Counted from the stretch's first letter, positions 1 to 9,309 are shown. The stretch: 64,000 nt of DNA from Sphingomonas sp. Y38-1Y (GCF_032391395.1 NZ_CP135916.1:682001-746000), one strand, 5' to 3'. The notes: generated by a model not told the origin, from the letters alone. Made by a program: numbers and translations.

Positions 1-686
1 AGGTCGAGGGCCGCTTCCCCGCCGCCGATCGCCCCGTCGCCACCATCGTTTCCAACCGCTGGTCGACCGAGGAAGCGCGCGATCGCGTGAAGGAGGCCGA
101 GACGGTGATGGACCGCGCCGGCATCAGGCCCGGCATGACCGTCGCCGATATCGGTGCGGGCGAGGGCTATTACACGATCCGCCTGGCGGCGCGTGTGGGC
201 GAGGATGGGCGGGTGCTGGCCGAGGACATCGTGCCGGGCGTCCGCGACGACCTGGCGCAGCGCGTGGCGCGCGAGCGGCTGGACAATGTCAGCGTTCGGC
301 TCGGCCTCCCTGAAGATCCGCGGCTGCCGGAGAACAGCTTCGACCGCATCCTGATGGTGCACATGTACCACGAGATCGCCGCGCCCTATGAGTTCCTGTG
401 GCGGATGCGGCCGTCGCTGCGCCCGCAGGGCGAGGTGATCGTCGTCGACGCCGATCGCGCGACCGAGAACCATGGCACGCCGCCGGCGCTGCTCGAATGC
501 GAGTTCGCGGCGGTGGGCTACAAGCTCGTGCGGCGCGAGGAGATGCCGTCCGCGGGCGGCTATATCGCCGCCTTCCGCGCCGAGGGCGCGCGGCCTGAGC
601 CGGGTGCGATCAAGGCGTGCCGCATCGACCGCTCGCCCGGCGAGGATGCGCCGAAGCCGCGGGCGACGGGCGACATGCCGGCCTGA
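1..686 (+). CDS. class I SAM-dependent methyltransferase, 5' end outside window
   Basis: A reading frame is open from base 3 to the stop at 684-686, so the gene starts upstream of the window. A GTG at 87 could start a shorter protein, but the frame upstream of it (ending RWSTEEARDR) reads like protein, so I treat the gene as partial. The Rossmann motif I is clear (VADIGAGEGYYT), followed by an acidic strand end (LAEDIV) and a region like the catalytic strand 4 (FDRILMVHMYHEI). That pattern is typical of small-molecule class I methyltransferases, many of which are exported in sphingomonads. The substrate cannot be told. It is followed by a hairpin repeat and then a secreted metalloprotease. 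Confidence 0.8.
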   Translation, partial: VEGRFPAADRPVATIVSNRWSTEEARDRVKEAETVMDRAGIRPGMTVADIGAGEGYYTIRLAARVGEDGRVLAEDIVPGVRDDLAQRVARERLDNVSVRLGLPEDPRLPENSFDRILMVHMYHEIAAPYEFLWRMRPSLRPQGEVIVVDADRATENHGTPPALLECEFAAVGYKLVRREEMPSAGGYIAAFRAEGARPEPGAIKACRIDRSPGEDAPKPRATGDMPA

Positions 687-698
687 CGGCCAGGCCAG

Positions 699-780
699 CG
701 TTATCCCAACGAAGGCTGGGATCGCTCTGCGTCATCGTTGCGCGTTCCACGAGGAGATCCCAGCTTGCGCTGGGATGACG
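699..780. repeat. paired hairpin repeat (TCCCAGC...GCTGGGA class)
   Basis: Two imperfect palindromes in opposite orientation: one around ATCCCAACGAAGGCTGGGAT and one around ATCCCAGCTTGCGCTGGGAT. They bound about 40 bases of non-coding DNA. A second copy of the same class lies at 7421-7494. It sits between two same-strand genes and resembles a REP doublet. Confidence 0.75.
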
Positions 781-859
781 GAGACGGCGGAGAGGCTTCT
801 CCTGCTTGCTCCTGCCATCCCCCCGCGTCATGGTCCCGCGCTCGGACGGGGGGACGGAT

Positions 860-3289
860 ATGCGGTACAGCAACTTGGCGGCCATAGCGGCGATCCTGAT
901 CGCGGCGCCTGTGGCGGCGCAGACCCGCGAAACCCCGATGCTCGCGATCAAGAGCGATCCCGCAGACGCGCGCGTGCTCGTCACCCTGCCTGCGCCCGAT
1001 GCGCAGGGGATCGCCGGGCGTTTCATCCATGTCGCGGCGCTGCGCAGCGGCCTGGGTTCGGCGGAGATCGCGCTGGATCGCGGCCAGCTCGGGCCCGAAC
1101 AGATCCTTGCCTTTCGCCGATACGGCAAGAAGGTCGCCGTCACCTTCGAGAACACTCGATTCCGCGCCACCGGCGATGCCGGTACCGAGCGCGGCGCGCG
1201 GGAGAGCTTTGCCTTTAGCATCGTGGCGATGCTCGACATCGTCTCGACCGCGTCCGACGGGGCGCTGACCGTCGACCTGGCGCCGTTCCTGACGCGCGAC
1301 ATCCTGGGTGTCGCCGACGCGCTCAACGGGACCGGCTCTGGCGCCGACCTCGCGATCGGGGGCCGCGCGGGCAAGGGATTCAAGCTGGCGGGTGACCTCA
1401 GCACCGTCGACCCGACCTCGATCAAGGCGTTCCCGGACAATATCGAGATCGACGCGGTCCAGACCTATGCCTCCGACACGCCGGGCCGCGAGGTGTCGTC
1501 GATCGCGCCCGAGGCGCGCCAGGTCAGCTTCGTCGTCCATCACAGCTTCATCCGCCTGCCGGCGCCCGGCTTCGTCACGCGCCGGCTCGACATCCGATCG
1601 GGCGCGTTCGGCACCGGCCATTACGACTATGGCAGCCCGCTTGGCACGCCGGTGCTCCAGGAAGTCGCCAACCGCTTCCGACTGGAAAAGGTTGATCCGG
1701 CGGCGGCGCGGTCGCGGGTGAAGAAGGCGATCGTCTTCTATATCGATCCTGCCGCGCCCGAGCCGATCCGCACCGCGCTTCGCGAGGGTGTCGATTTTTG
1801 GAAGGCGGCATTCGAGGCGGCCGGCCTCATCGACGCGTTCCGCGCCGAGATCCTGCCCGCGGGCGCCGATCCGATGGACGTGCGCTACAACATGGTCAAC
1901 TGGTCGAACCGGCTGACGCGCGGCTGGTCCTATGGCGGCGGCATCACCGATCCGCGGACGGGCGAGATCATCAAGGGCAATGTCGTGATCGGCGCGCTGC
2001 GCGTCCGGCAGGACATGATCATCTTCGAGGGGCTCGTCGGCACCGCCGGCAACGGCAGCGGCGGGCCGCAGGACCCGGTCAGGGCCTCGCTCGACCGCAT
2101 CCGCCAGCTGGGCGCGCACGAGGTCGGCCATGCGCTGGGCTTCGCGCATAATTTCGCGGCGAGCACGCAGGACCGCGGGTCGGTCATGGATTACCCCGGG
2201 CCCCGGGTGAAGCTGACCGGCGGGCAGATCGATCTTTCGGACGCCTATGCGCCCGGCATCGGCGCGTGGGACCGCTATGCCGTCGACTGGCTCTACGCCG
2301 ACCCGGCGCCGAGCAGCGACCCCGACGCGGCCGCCGCGGCCAAGGCGCGGGCGGCGGCGGGCTTGCGCTATGCCAGCGACGGCGACGGGCGATCGGTCGA
2401 TGCGGCCAATCCCTATGGCAGCATGTGGGACGATGGCGACGATCCGTTCGCGCATCTCGGCCACATGCTGGCCGTGCGGCGCGTGGCGCTAGGCCGGTTC
2501 GGGCCGCAGGTGCTGCGGGCGGGCGAGCCGCTGTCCGACCTTCGCCGCAAGTTCGTGCCGGTGTGGCTGTTCCACCGCTATGCCGTGGATGCCGCGGCCA
2601 AGCTGATCGGCGGGATCGATTATCGTTATGCGGTGGCGGGCGACGCCACCCCTCCGCCCGCGCCGGTGCCGGCCGCGACGCAGCTCGCCGCGCTCGACGC
2701 GCTGGTCGGGACGCTGTCCCCGGAGGCGCTGACGGTGCCCGCCGGGCTGGTGCCGATGCTCTCGTCGGCGAGCAACGCGCGATCGGACCCGCAGTACAAT
2801 CAGGAGGTGCTGCGCACGGCGGCGGGGCCGGCGTTCGATCCGCTGGTCGCCGCCGATGTCGCAGCGCAGCTGCCGCTCGATGCGCTGCTGGCGCCCGCGC
2901 GCGCCGCGCGGCTGGTCGAGCAGCATCGCCGCGACGCCGCGCTGCCGGGGCTGGAGACGGTGCTCGACCGGCTGGAAACGCGGGTGTTGGCGCGGACCGC
3001 CGATCCGGTCGCGCGGCGGATCGCATGGCGCGCGGCAATGACGATGGCGGCGACGGCGCGCGATCCGGCGGCCTCGCCCGAGGTCGCGGCGGCGGTTGGC
3101 GACCGGCTGACGCGGCTTGGCACGCAGTTCCGCGCCGCGGGCGGGACGGGCGAGGAGGCGGCGTGGCGCCGCCATCTCGGCACGATCCTGGGCGATCCCG
3201 AGCGGCTGAAGGCCGAACTCGACAAGCGCCAGGCCAAGCCGACGATCCCGCCCGGCATGCCGATCGAAAGCGACTGGTTCGGTTTGTAA
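860..3289 (+). CDS. secreted zinc-dependent metalloprotease (DUF5117/DUF4953-like, gluzincin/metzincin type)
   Basis: A protein of about 809 residues. I chose the ATG at 860 because it is followed by a clean signal peptide (MRYSNLAAIAAILIAAPVAAQ); an in-frame start at 806 would put a GC-repeat-derived peptide in front of it. The extended zinc site HEVGHALGFAH fits HExxHxxGxxH, and SVMDYP about 20 residues later looks like a Met-turn, as in metzincin-like proteases. The long N-terminal beta-rich part and the C-terminal helical part match the large DUF5117-containing proteases common in sphingomonads and Bacteroidetes. It probably acts in the periplasm or outside the cell; the substrate is unknown. 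It appears to be a single-gene unit between two repeats. Confidence 0.85.
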   Translation: MRYSNLAAIAAILIAAPVAAQTRETPMLAIKSDPADARVLVTLPAPDAQGIAGRFIHVAALRSGLGSAEIALDRGQLGPEQILAFRRYGKKVAVTFENTRFRATGDAGTERGARESFAFSIVAMLDIVSTASDGALTVDLAPFLTRDILGVADALNGTGSGADLAIGGRAGKGFKLAGDLSTVDPTSIKAFPDNIEIDAVQTYASDTPGREVSSIAPEARQVSFVVHHSFIRLPAPGFVTRRLDIRSGAFGTGHYDYGSPLGTPVLQEVANRFRLEKVDPAAARSRVKKAIVFYIDPAAPEPIRTALREGVDFWKAAFEAAGLIDAFRAEILPAGADPMDVRYNMVNWSNRLTRGWSYGGGITDPRTGEIIKGNVVIGALRVRQDMIIFEGLVGTAGNGSGGPQDPVRASLDRIRQLGAHEVGHALGFAHNFAASTQDRGSVMDYPGPRVKLTGGQIDLSDAYAPGIGAWDRYAVDWLYADPAPSSDPDAAAAAKARAAAGLRYASDGDGRSVDAANPYGSMWDDGDDPFAHLGHMLAVRRVALGRFGPQVLRAGEPLSDLRRKFVPVWLFHRYAVDAAAKLIGGIDYRYAVAGDATPPPAPVPAATQLAALDALVGTLSPEALTVPAGLVPMLSSASNARSDPQYNQEVLRTAAGPAFDPLVAADVAAQLPLDALLAPARAARLVEQHRRDAALPGLETVLDRLETRVLARTADPVARRIAWRAAMTMAATARDPAASPEVAAAVGDRLTRLGTQFRAAGGTGEEAAWRRHLGTILGDPERLKAELDKRQAKPTIPPGMPIESDWFGL

Positions 3290-3290
3290 A

Positions 3291-3420
3291 TCCTCCCCCG
3301 GCGGGGGAGGTGGCAGCCGAAGGCTGACGGAGGGGTAATCGCCGCGAACGCTCCGCTTGTGGCCATTCCCCCTCTACCCCCGCTTCGCGGCGGCCCCCTC
3401 CCCGTTCCGGGGGGAGGATC
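3291..3420. repeat. long G/C-tract inverted repeat
   Basis: Starts TCCTCCCCCGGCGGGGGAGG and ends with the complementary CCCCTCCCC...GGGGGGAGGA. The two outer hairpins enclose a degenerate inner inverted repeat (GGAGGGGTAAT / ATTCCCCCTC). It begins immediately after the protease stop codon and may act as its terminator. It is a different sequence class from the repeats at 699, 4976 and 7421. Confidence 0.7.
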
Positions 3421-3461
3421 AGGTTGCCGCACCGGCTCTGCCCCCCTAAAGCGCGCGGGAC

Positions 3462-4136
3462 ATGGACCCGCGGCTTTCGCACATCGACACCTGGATCTTC
3501 GATCTCGACAACACGCTCTATCCGGCGGGTGCGGCGCTGTTCGCGCAGATCGAGGCGCGGATGACCGACTATGTGTGCCGGCTGGAAGGCTGCGACCGCG
3601 AGACCGGGTTCGCGATCCAGAAGCGGCATTTCCAGGCGCATGGCACCACGCTGTCGGGACTGATGGCGGAGCGGGCGATCGATCCTTACGAGTTCCTCGC
3701 CTTCGTCCACGACGTCGACATGGAGGCGCTGCTGCCCAACGACCGGCTGGTCGAGGCGATCGCGCGGCTGCCGGGGCGCAAGCTGGTCTTCACCAATGGC
3801 GACGCACCCTATGCGACGCGCGTGCTCGGCCGGCTTGGGCTGGGCGAGAGCTTCGAGGCGATCCACGACATCCACGCGACCGGCTATCGCCCCAAGCCGC
3901 ATCCCCACGCCTATGACGGCTTGTGCGCGGCGTGGGACATCGACCCGACGCGTGCGCTGTTCGTCGAGGACATGGCGCGCAACCTGGCGCCGGCCAAGGC
4001 GATCGGAATGACCACCGTCTGGATCGACAACGGCTCCGAACAGGTCGGCGTCGATCGCACGCATATCGATTTCGTCACGCCCGACCTGACGGCGTGGCTG
4101 ACCGGCATCTGGGAGGAAGCATGCACGACGAACTGA
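3462..4136 (+). CDS. HAD-family pyrimidine 5'-nucleotidase
   Basis: A 224-residue haloacid-dehalogenase-fold phosphatase. Motif I is DLDNTLYP (residues about 15-22) with the nucleophilic Asp, motif II is FTNGD, and motif III/IV is KPHPHAYD...FVEDMARNL. This set matches the SDT1/PyrN-like pyrimidine 5'-nucleotidases, which dephosphorylate UMP/CMP-type nucleotides in the cytoplasm. The last 16 bases overlap the start of dapD, so the two genes are translationally coupled. That arrangement is commonly seen in sphingomonads, although the pathways are not obviously linked. Confidence 0.88.
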   Translation: MDPRLSHIDTWIFDLDNTLYPAGAALFAQIEARMTDYVCRLEGCDRETGFAIQKRHFQAHGTTLSGLMAERAIDPYEFLAFVHDVDMEALLPNDRLVEAIARLPGRKLVFTNGDAPYATRVLGRLGLGESFEAIHDIHATGYRPKPHPHAYDGLCAAWDIDPTRALFVEDMARNLAPAKAIGMTTVWIDNGSEQVGVDRTHIDFVTPDLTAWLTGIWEEACTTN

Positions 4137-4945
4137 AGGCCGTGATCGAGGCGGCGTGGGAAGATCGCGCCGCGCTGTCGACCGCGACCACGGGCGAGGT
4201 CCGCGATGCGGTGGGCGCCGCGCTGGCGCTGCTGGACGCCGGCACCGCGCGCGTCGCCGAGCCGGGCGAGGGCGGCCAGTGGACCGTCAACCAGTGGCTC
4301 AAGAAGGCGGTGCTGCTCTCCTTCCGCCTCAACGACAATGAGGTGATGGAGGGGCCGGGCGGCGCCAACTGGTTCGACAAGGTGCCGTCGAAGTTCCAGG
4401 GCTGGGACGCGGGCGCGTTCCGCTCGGCGGGCTTTCGCGCGGTACCGGGCAGCGTCGTTCGCCGCGGCAGCTTCATCGGCAAGGGCGCGGTGCTGATGCC
4501 GAGCTTCGTCAACATCGGCGCCTATGTCGGCGAGGGGACGATGGTCGACACCTGGGCCACGGTCGGCAGCTGCGCGCAGATCGGCCGCGACGTCCACCTG
4601 TCGGGCGGTGCGGGCATCGGCGGCGTGCTGGAGCCGCTCCAGGCCAATCCCGTCATCATCGAGGACGGTGCGTTCATCGGCGCGCGCGCGGAGGTCGCCG
4701 AGGGCGTGATCGTCCGGCGCGGTGCGGTGCTGTCGATGGGCGTCTATCTGGGCGCATCGACCAAGATCGTCGACCGCGCGACGGGCGAGGTCACGACGGG
4801 CGAGGTGCCGGAATATGCGGTGGTCGTGCCCGGCTCGCTGGGCGGCGGAGAGGGCAAGCCGGCACTCTATTGCGCGGTGATCGTCAAGCGCGTCGACGAA
4901 CAGACGCGCGCGAAAACGAGCATCAACGAGCTGCTGCGCGCGTAA
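4121..4945 (+). CDS. dapD: 2,3,4,5-tetrahydropyridine-2,6-dicarboxylate N-succinyltransferase
   Basis: A 274-residue enzyme of the succinylase branch of lysine and diaminopimelate synthesis. It transfers succinyl from succinyl-CoA to tetrahydrodipicolinate in the cytoplasm. The N-terminal helical domain ([16 protein letters not shown]) is followed by the left-handed beta-helix of hexapeptide repeats (for example [20 protein letters not shown] and [14 protein letters not shown]). The length matches the family. The ATG at 4121 is chosen because MHDEL is the usual DapD N terminus and a GGAGGA-like ribosome site lies just upstream inside the previous gene. It overlaps the nucleotidase gene by 16 bases. 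Confidence 0.96.
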   Translation: MHDELKAVIEAAWEDRAALSTATTGEVRDAVGAALALLDAGTARVAEPGEGGQWTVNQWLKKAVLLSFRLNDNEVMEGPGGANWFDKVPSKFQGWDAGAFRSAGFRAVPGSVVRRGSFIGKGAVLMPSFVNIGAYVGEGTMVDTWATVGSCAQIGRDVHLSGGAGIGGVLEPLQANPVIIEDGAFIGARAEVAEGVIVRRGAVLSMGVYLGASTKIVDRATGEVTTGEVPEYAVVVPGSLGGGEGKPALYCAVIVKRVDEQTRAKTSINELLRA

Positions 4946-4975
4946 CCGAGTCTTCGCGGGAGCGCCCGTAAGGCC

Positions 4976-5070
4976 GTCACCCCGGACTTGTTCCGGGGTC
5001 AACCGGGCCGCGAACCCAGCGGCGGCTTGGCTGGCGGTGAGGTGGACCCCGGAACAGGTCCGGGGTGACG
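4976..5070. repeat. paired hairpin repeat (GTCACCCCGGAC...GTCCGGGGTGAC class)
   Basis: Two copies of CCCCGGACNTGTTCCGGGG in opposite orientation, at 4976-5000 and 5045-5070, joined by about 45 bases of spacer. A near-identical doublet occurs at 7291-7386. Each half is itself palindromic, so the unit can form two hairpins or one long stem. Confidence 0.8.
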
Positions 5071-5201
5071 AAGAAGGTCGTCCCGCTCTTTTCCCTCAGA
5101 CGAAGAAAGCGCGCGATCCCGGCTCGATGTCGGGATGGGTGTTGTATTCGACTGAGACACTCGATAGCCTCCCCGCATAACCGTCTCGGGGGAGTCATCG
5201 A

Positions 5202-7262
5202 ATGCCGTACCACCCAACCCTTCGTGCCGCGCTGATCGGCGCGGGTGCCGCTTGCCTCGTCGCCGCGGCGCTGCCGGCGCAGACGCCGCCCGCGCCCGCC
5301 GGCGACCTCATCCCGCGCGCGCTGATCTTCGGCAATCCCAGCCGATCGGGCGCGCAGGTGAGCCCCGATGGCCGCAACGTTTCCTGGCTGGCGCCGGTCG
5401 AGGGCGTGATGAACATCTGGGTCGCGCCCACCGGCAACCTCGCCGCCGCCAAGCCGGTCACGACGGAGCGCAAGCGCGGGCTGTCGAGCTATCAATGGGC
5501 GCCCGACGGGCAGCACATCCTGTTCCTCAACGACGAGGGCGGCAACGAGAACGACCATGTCTTCGTCGTGTCGGCAGCGGGCGGCGCGACGCGCGACCTG
5601 ACGCCCGTCGACGGCAAGGTGCGGGCGCAGATCCAGGGCATCAGCCCGCTCAAGCCCGGCGTCGTGCTGATCGGCCTGAACGATCGCGACCCGCAATTCT
5701 TCGACCTGTATGAAGTCGACTACAAAACCGGCGCCAGGACCAAGGTGTTCGAGAATCCGGGTTATGGCGACCTCGTCACCGACAACCAGCTTCGCGTGCG
5801 GTTCGCGTCCAAGACGACGCCGGGCGGCGGCCAGGCCTATTACCGGCGCGAGGCGGACGGCAGCTGGAAGGAGGCGGTCGCCTTCGGCAACGAGGATGCG
5901 TTCACGACCGGCCCGCGCGGCTTCGACCGCGACGGCAAGACGATGTACTGGACCGACAGCCGCGGCCGCGACAAGGCGGCGCTGGTGGCGATGGACGTCG
6001 CCACGCTCAAGACGACGCCGATCGCGTCCAGCGACCAGGCCGACGTCCAGAACCTGCTGCTCGACCCGGTGACGTTCAAGCCGCTCGCCTATTCGGTCAA
6101 CTACCTGCGCACCGAATGGACGCCGCTCGACCCCGCGGCCAAAGCCGATCTCGACTTCCTGAAGGGCAAGCTGAAGGGCGAGCTGTCGATCACCTCGCTG
6201 AGCGACGATGGCCGCTATGCGACGGTGACCGCCAACGCCGCCGAGCAGCCTTCGGTCGCCTATCTCTACGATCGCAAGGCCAAGACGCTGGCCAAGCTGT
6301 TCGAGAGCCGGCCCGACCTGGCCCGCTACAAGCTGCGCGCGATGCAGCCGGTGGAGGTCAGGGCGAAGGACGGGCTGACTTTGGTCAGCTATCTGACGCT
6401 CCCCGCCGATGCCGATCCCGACGGCGACGGCAAGCCGAACCGGCCGGTGCCGATGGTGCTCTATGTCCATGGCGGGCCGTGGGCGCGTGACGGCTATGGC
6501 TACAACTCGATGCACCAGTTCCTGGCGAACCGCGGCTATGCGGTGATGAGCGTCAATTACCGCAGCTCGACCGGCTTCGGTAAGGGCTTCGTCAATGCCG
6601 GCGTCGGCGAATGGTCGGGCAAGATGCACCAGGACCTGCTCGACGCGGTCGACTATGCGGTGAAGGCGGGTGCGACGACGCCCGACAAGGTCGCGATCAT
6701 GGGCGGCAGCTATGGCGGCTATGCGACCCTGGTCGGCGTGACGTTCACGCCGGACAAGTTCGCGTGCGGTGTCGACATCGTCGGGCCGTCGAACCTCAAG
6801 ACGCTGATGGAAAGCTTCCCCGCTTACTGGCGCCCGAGCCTGGAGGGCAATTTCTACAAGCATATCGGCGATCCGGCGAAGCCTGCCGACGTGCCGCGGA
6901 TGATGGCGCAGTCGCCGATCAGCCGCGTCGACGCGATCAAGGTGCCGCTGTTGATCGGTCAGGGCCAGAACGACCCGCGCGTGGTCAAGGCCGAGAGCGA
7001 CCAGATCGTCGAGGCGATGCGCAAGCGGAAGCTGCCGGTGACCTACGTCAACTTCACCGACGAAGGGCACGGCTTTCTGCGACCGGAGAACCGCCTCGCC
7101 TTCTTCTCGATCACCGAGGGCTTCCTGGCGCAATGCCTGAAGGGCCGCGCCGAGCCGATCGGCGACGCGTTCAAGGGCTCGTCGATCCAGGTGCTGGAGG
7201 GGGCGGACCATGTGCCGGGCCTGACCGCCGCGCTGCCGAAGGGCGGGGCTGCGGGGCAGTAG
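5202..7262 (+). CDS. secreted S9-family prolyl oligopeptidase-like peptidase
   Basis: A 686-residue serine peptidase. A signal peptide (residues 1 to about 27, ending LPAQTPPAP) predicts export. The middle part is a beta-propeller with TolB/WD40-like repeats (QVSPDGRNVSWLAP, YQWAPDGQHILFL). The C-terminal alpha/beta-hydrolase domain has the nucleophile motif GGSYGGYA, a catalytic Asp in GQNDPRV and a catalytic His in DEGHGF. This is the dipeptidyl-peptidase/acylaminoacyl-peptidase group of S9, which cleaves short peptides in the periplasm. A GGGGGAG ribosome site precedes the ATG. Repeats flank it on both sides, so it is probably transcribed alone. Confidence 0.92.
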   Translation: MPYHPTLRAALIGAGAACLVAAALPAQTPPAPAGDLIPRALIFGNPSRSGAQVSPDGRNVSWLAPVEGVMNIWVAPTGNLAAAKPVTTERKRGLSSYQWAPDGQHILFLNDEGGNENDHVFVVSAAGGATRDLTPVDGKVRAQIQGISPLKPGVVLIGLNDRDPQFFDLYEVDYKTGARTKVFENPGYGDLVTDNQLRVRFASKTTPGGGQAYYRREADGSWKEAVAFGNEDAFTTGPRGFDRDGKTMYWTDSRGRDKAALVAMDVATLKTTPIASSDQADVQNLLLDPVTFKPLAYSVNYLRTEWTPLDPAAKADLDFLKGKLKGELSITSLSDDGRYATVTANAAEQPSVAYLYDRKAKTLAKLFESRPDLARYKLRAMQPVEVRAKDGLTLVSYLTLPADADPDGDGKPNRPVPMVLYVHGGPWARDGYGYNSMHQFLANRGYAVMSVNYRSSTGFGKGFVNAGVGEWSGKMHQDLLDAVDYAVKAGATTPDKVAIMGGSYGGYATLVGVTFTPDKFACGVDIVGPSNLKTLMESFPAYWRPSLEGNFYKHIGDPAKPADVPRMMAQSPISRVDAIKVPLLIGQGQNDPRVVKAESDQIVEAMRKRKLPVTYVNFTDEGHGFLRPENRLAFFSITEGFLAQCLKGRAEPIGDAFKGSSIQVLEGADHVPGLTAALPKGGAAGQ

Positions 7263-7290
7263 GGGGAGTTCGACCGCTCCTTCTCTTACT

Positions 7291-7386
7291 CGTCACCCCG
7301 GACTTGTTCCGGGGTCCACCTCACCGCTTGCTCAGCGGCCGCTAGGTGTGCGGAACCGTGGACCCCGGAACAAGTCCGGGGTGACG
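7291..7386. repeat. paired hairpin repeat, second copy of the 4976 class
   Basis: GTCACCCCGGACTTGTTCCG at the left and its inverse at the right, with a different spacer from the first copy. It lies between the convergent peptidase and FMN-reductase genes and could terminate both. Confidence 0.8.
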
Positions 7387-7420
7387 GGGAGGGTAGGACC
7401 GCGCATCCACCGCCCCTAAC

Positions 7421-7494
7421 GTCATCCCAGCGCAGGCTGGGATCGCCCCGTTGGTTCGCGCTATCGGGAGACCCCAGCCTTCGCTGGGGTGACG
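7421..7494. repeat. paired hairpin repeat, second copy of the 699 class
   Basis: GTCATCCCAGCGCAGGCTGG followed by an inverted, slightly diverged partner ending CTTCGCTGGGGTGACG. It directly adjoins the 7291-7386 doublet, so two unrelated repeat classes sit in tandem here. Confidence 0.75.
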
Positions 7495-7518
7495 AATAAA
7501 GGGAGGGCGGTGCCGCCC

Positions 7519-8055
7519 CTAGTCCCGCAGGAACAGCCCGATCTGCGCCATCATCAGCGCGATCTGCCCGTCGGCCTCGCCGACCGGATCGCCGCCCGCG
7601 GCCGAGTTGATCGCCACGCCGATCGGCGTCGGCCAGCCGCGCAGCGCATGGGTGACGCCGCGCAGCGCCTGGAGCGTCGTCACCGCCGCCTGCCACCCCG
7701 CCGCGGTCGCGACGAGGCCGACGGGCACGCCGTCCAGATAGACGCGGTCATCGCCGCGGGTTAGCTCGACATGATCGAGCGCGTTCTTGACCAGGCCCGA
7801 CAAGGTGCCGTGATAGCCGGGCGAGCCGATCAGCAGCGCGTCGGCCGAGCGGACGGTGTCGACGAAGTGCGCGACCTTGTCGGTCGCCTCCGCCGCGTCG
7901 GGGTCGTAGTTGGGGAAGTCGATCGCCTCGCCGGTCAACAGCGTCGTGCGCGCGCCCGCCGCCTCGGCATGGGCGAGCGCCGCGGCCAGCGCGCGCGACG
8001 TGGTGGAGGTCGGGCGCAGCGTGCCGCCCAGCGCAACGATATGCTTTCCCTGCAT
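7519..8055 (-). CDS. NADPH-dependent FMN reductase (flavodoxin fold)
   Basis: A 178-residue protein of the NADPH-dependent FMN reductase / chromate reductase family. The N terminus HIVALGGTLRP is the flavin phosphate-binding strand and loop, and GSPGYHGTLSGLVKNALDH is the conserved isoalloxazine-binding segment seen in ArsH/SsuE/ChrR relatives. It should reduce free flavin or quinones in the cytoplasm. I took the ATG at 8055 because the family begins there; the upstream in-frame extension is arginine-rich shadow sequence. It lies 10 bases downstream of the plsC-like gene and is probably the last gene of that operon. Confidence 0.87.
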   Translation of the reverse strand: MQGKHIVALGGTLRPTSTTSRALAAALAHAEAAGARTTLLTGEAIDFPNYDPDAAEATDKVAHFVDTVRSADALLIGSPGYHGTLSGLVKNALDHVELTRGDDRVYLDGVPVGLVATAAGWQAAVTTLQALRGVTHALRGWPTPIGVAINSAAGGDPVGEADGQIALMMAQIGLFLRD

Positions 8056-8065
8056 GATCCGTCCG

Positions 8066-8767
8066 CTAGCCGATCCGGAACGCCGGCTCCAGCGCATTGA
8101 TCGCGGCGTGGATACGCGCCTCCGCCTCGTCGCGCGGCAGCCCGGGCGGTAGCGCCTCACCGATCGCGAAGGTGACGGTGCCCGGATGCTTGGGCCCGCG
8201 TCGCGGCCAGACGCGCGCGCTGTCGAGCGCGACCGGCACTGTCGGCATCCGCAGCGCCTTGTAGAGGCCGGCGAAGCCGGGTCGCAGCGGCGGCGTCTCG
8301 CCCGGCAGCACGCGCGTCCCCTCGGCAAAGATCAGCACCGACCGGCCGGCCTCCCGCGCCGCCGCCGCCTCGCGCAGCATGCGGCGCAGCGCCGCGCCGG
8401 ATCCCGACCGATCGACGACGATCATGCCGTACTTGCGGGCGGCCCAGCCCCACATCGGGATCTCCATCAACTCCGCCTTCATGACGATCAGCGGCGCGTC
8501 GAGGATCAGCCCGAGCTCGAACGTCTCGTAAAAGGACTGGTGCTTGGCGACGTAAAGCGCCGGTTCGGCGGGTGCCACGCCCTCGACGCGCGATCGCATG
8601 CCCATGATCGTGCGCGCGCACAGCCGGTGCCAGCGCAGCCAGCCCATCACATGCGCCTTGAGCGCGGCCTGGCCGAACAATGCCGACACGGGCGCGAGCA
8701 CCACGAACGGGATCGAGCCGCCATAAAAGGCCGCATCGAACAGCCAGGAGCGAAGCCGGTTCATCAT
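8066..8767 (-). CDS. 1-acyl-sn-glycerol-3-phosphate acyltransferase (PlsC-like)
   Basis: A 233-residue lysophospholipid acyltransferase that would make phosphatidic acid at the inner membrane. A hydrophobic N-terminal segment (residues about 8-35) anchors it. The catalytic block is HQSFYE, an HX4E variant of the usual HX4D that is also found in other alphaproteobacterial members. The substrate-binding block FAEGTR is intact, as is a later Pro-Val-Ala-Leu block (TVPVALDSARVW). Its start overlaps the stop of the preceding ydcF-like gene by 4 bases (ATGA), so it belongs to the ftsE-ftsX-ydcF-plsC operon. Confidence 0.9.
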   Translation of the reverse strand: MMNRLRSWLFDAAFYGGSIPFVVLAPVSALFGQAALKAHVMGWLRWHRLCARTIMGMRSRVEGVAPAEPALYVAKHQSFYETFELGLILDAPLIVMKAELMEIPMWGWAARKYGMIVVDRSGSGAALRRMLREAAAAREAGRSVLIFAEGTRVLPGETPPLRPGFAGLYKALRMPTVPVALDSARVWPRRGPKHPGTVTFAIGEALPPGLPRDEAEARIHAAINALEPAFRIG

Positions 8768-9309
8768 CCCCGATAGCCGACGATCAGCGCGATCCGGCGG
8801 ATCAGCAGCTTGTTGTATTCGCTTGCCAGCACGCCGAAGCGCGCATTGGTGCGGACGGGATCGCCGACGATCTCGACCTCGTCGCCCAGTGCGTTCTGAA
8901 GCTCCAGCCGCGCGCGCGCCATGTGCCAGTCGGACGTGACCAGGCGGATGGTGCGGAACCGCTGGCTGCGGACCCAGGCGGCGGTCTCGTCGGCGTTCGA
9001 CCGCGTGTCGATCGCCTCCTGACCCAGGTCCACGCAGCAGTCGAACAGCCGCCGCGGCGTCGATTTATAGACGGCGGCGAGTTCCTGCGGACGGACGCTG
9101 GGGTCGACGCCGGTCACGAGCATCCGCTTCGCCTCGCCCGCCTGAAGCAGCGCAAGGCCGCGGTCGATCCGCCCCGCGCCGCCAGTCGGCACGACGATGC
9201 CGTCGGTCTTCTGCCCCTCGAGCGGGTGGCCGAGCCCGAGCAGGAACAGCGCAAAGCCGAGCATATAGGCAAGCGCGGCAAAGGCGGTGATGCGAAGCAG
9301 CACGCTCAC
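8764..9309 (-). CDS. YdcF/SanA-family protein (DUF218)
   Basis: A 181-residue protein with one N-terminal membrane helix (residues about 5-28, then GHPLEGQ) and a periplasm- or cytoplasm-facing DUF218 domain. Family motifs are GIVVPTGGAGRIDRGLALL, the central E-A-x-D-T-x-x-N stretch (EAIDTRSNADE) and SDWHMARA. Such proteins are linked to envelope precursor metabolism, but no reaction is firmly established. I used the GTG at 9309 because it forms a GTGA overlap with the ftsX stop codon, matching the other couplings in this operon. An internal GTG at 9303 is an alternative. Confidence 0.82.
   Translation of the reverse strand: MSVLLRITAFAALAYMLGFALFLLGLGHPLEGQKTDGIVVPTGGAGRIDRGLALLQAGEAKRMLVTGVDPSVRPQELAAVYKSTPRRLFDCCVDLGQEAIDTRSNADETAAWVRSQRFRTIRLVTSDWHMARARLELQNALGDEVEIVGDPVRTNARFGVLASEYNKLLIRRIALIVGYRG

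Noticed and set aside
701..2464. Minus-strand frame of nearly 600 codons opposite the metalloprotease
   Set aside because: Shadow frame; begins inside coding sequence and runs through a hairpin repeat.
2184..4064. Long minus-strand frame across the metalloprotease end and nucleotidase
   Set aside because: Low-complexity Arg/Ala/Pro content, spans repeats, no family features.
4977..7211. Very long open frame on the minus strand opposite the S9 peptidase
   Set aside because: Arg/Ala/Leu/Asp-biased shadow of a well-supported gene; typical antisense frame in GC-rich DNA.
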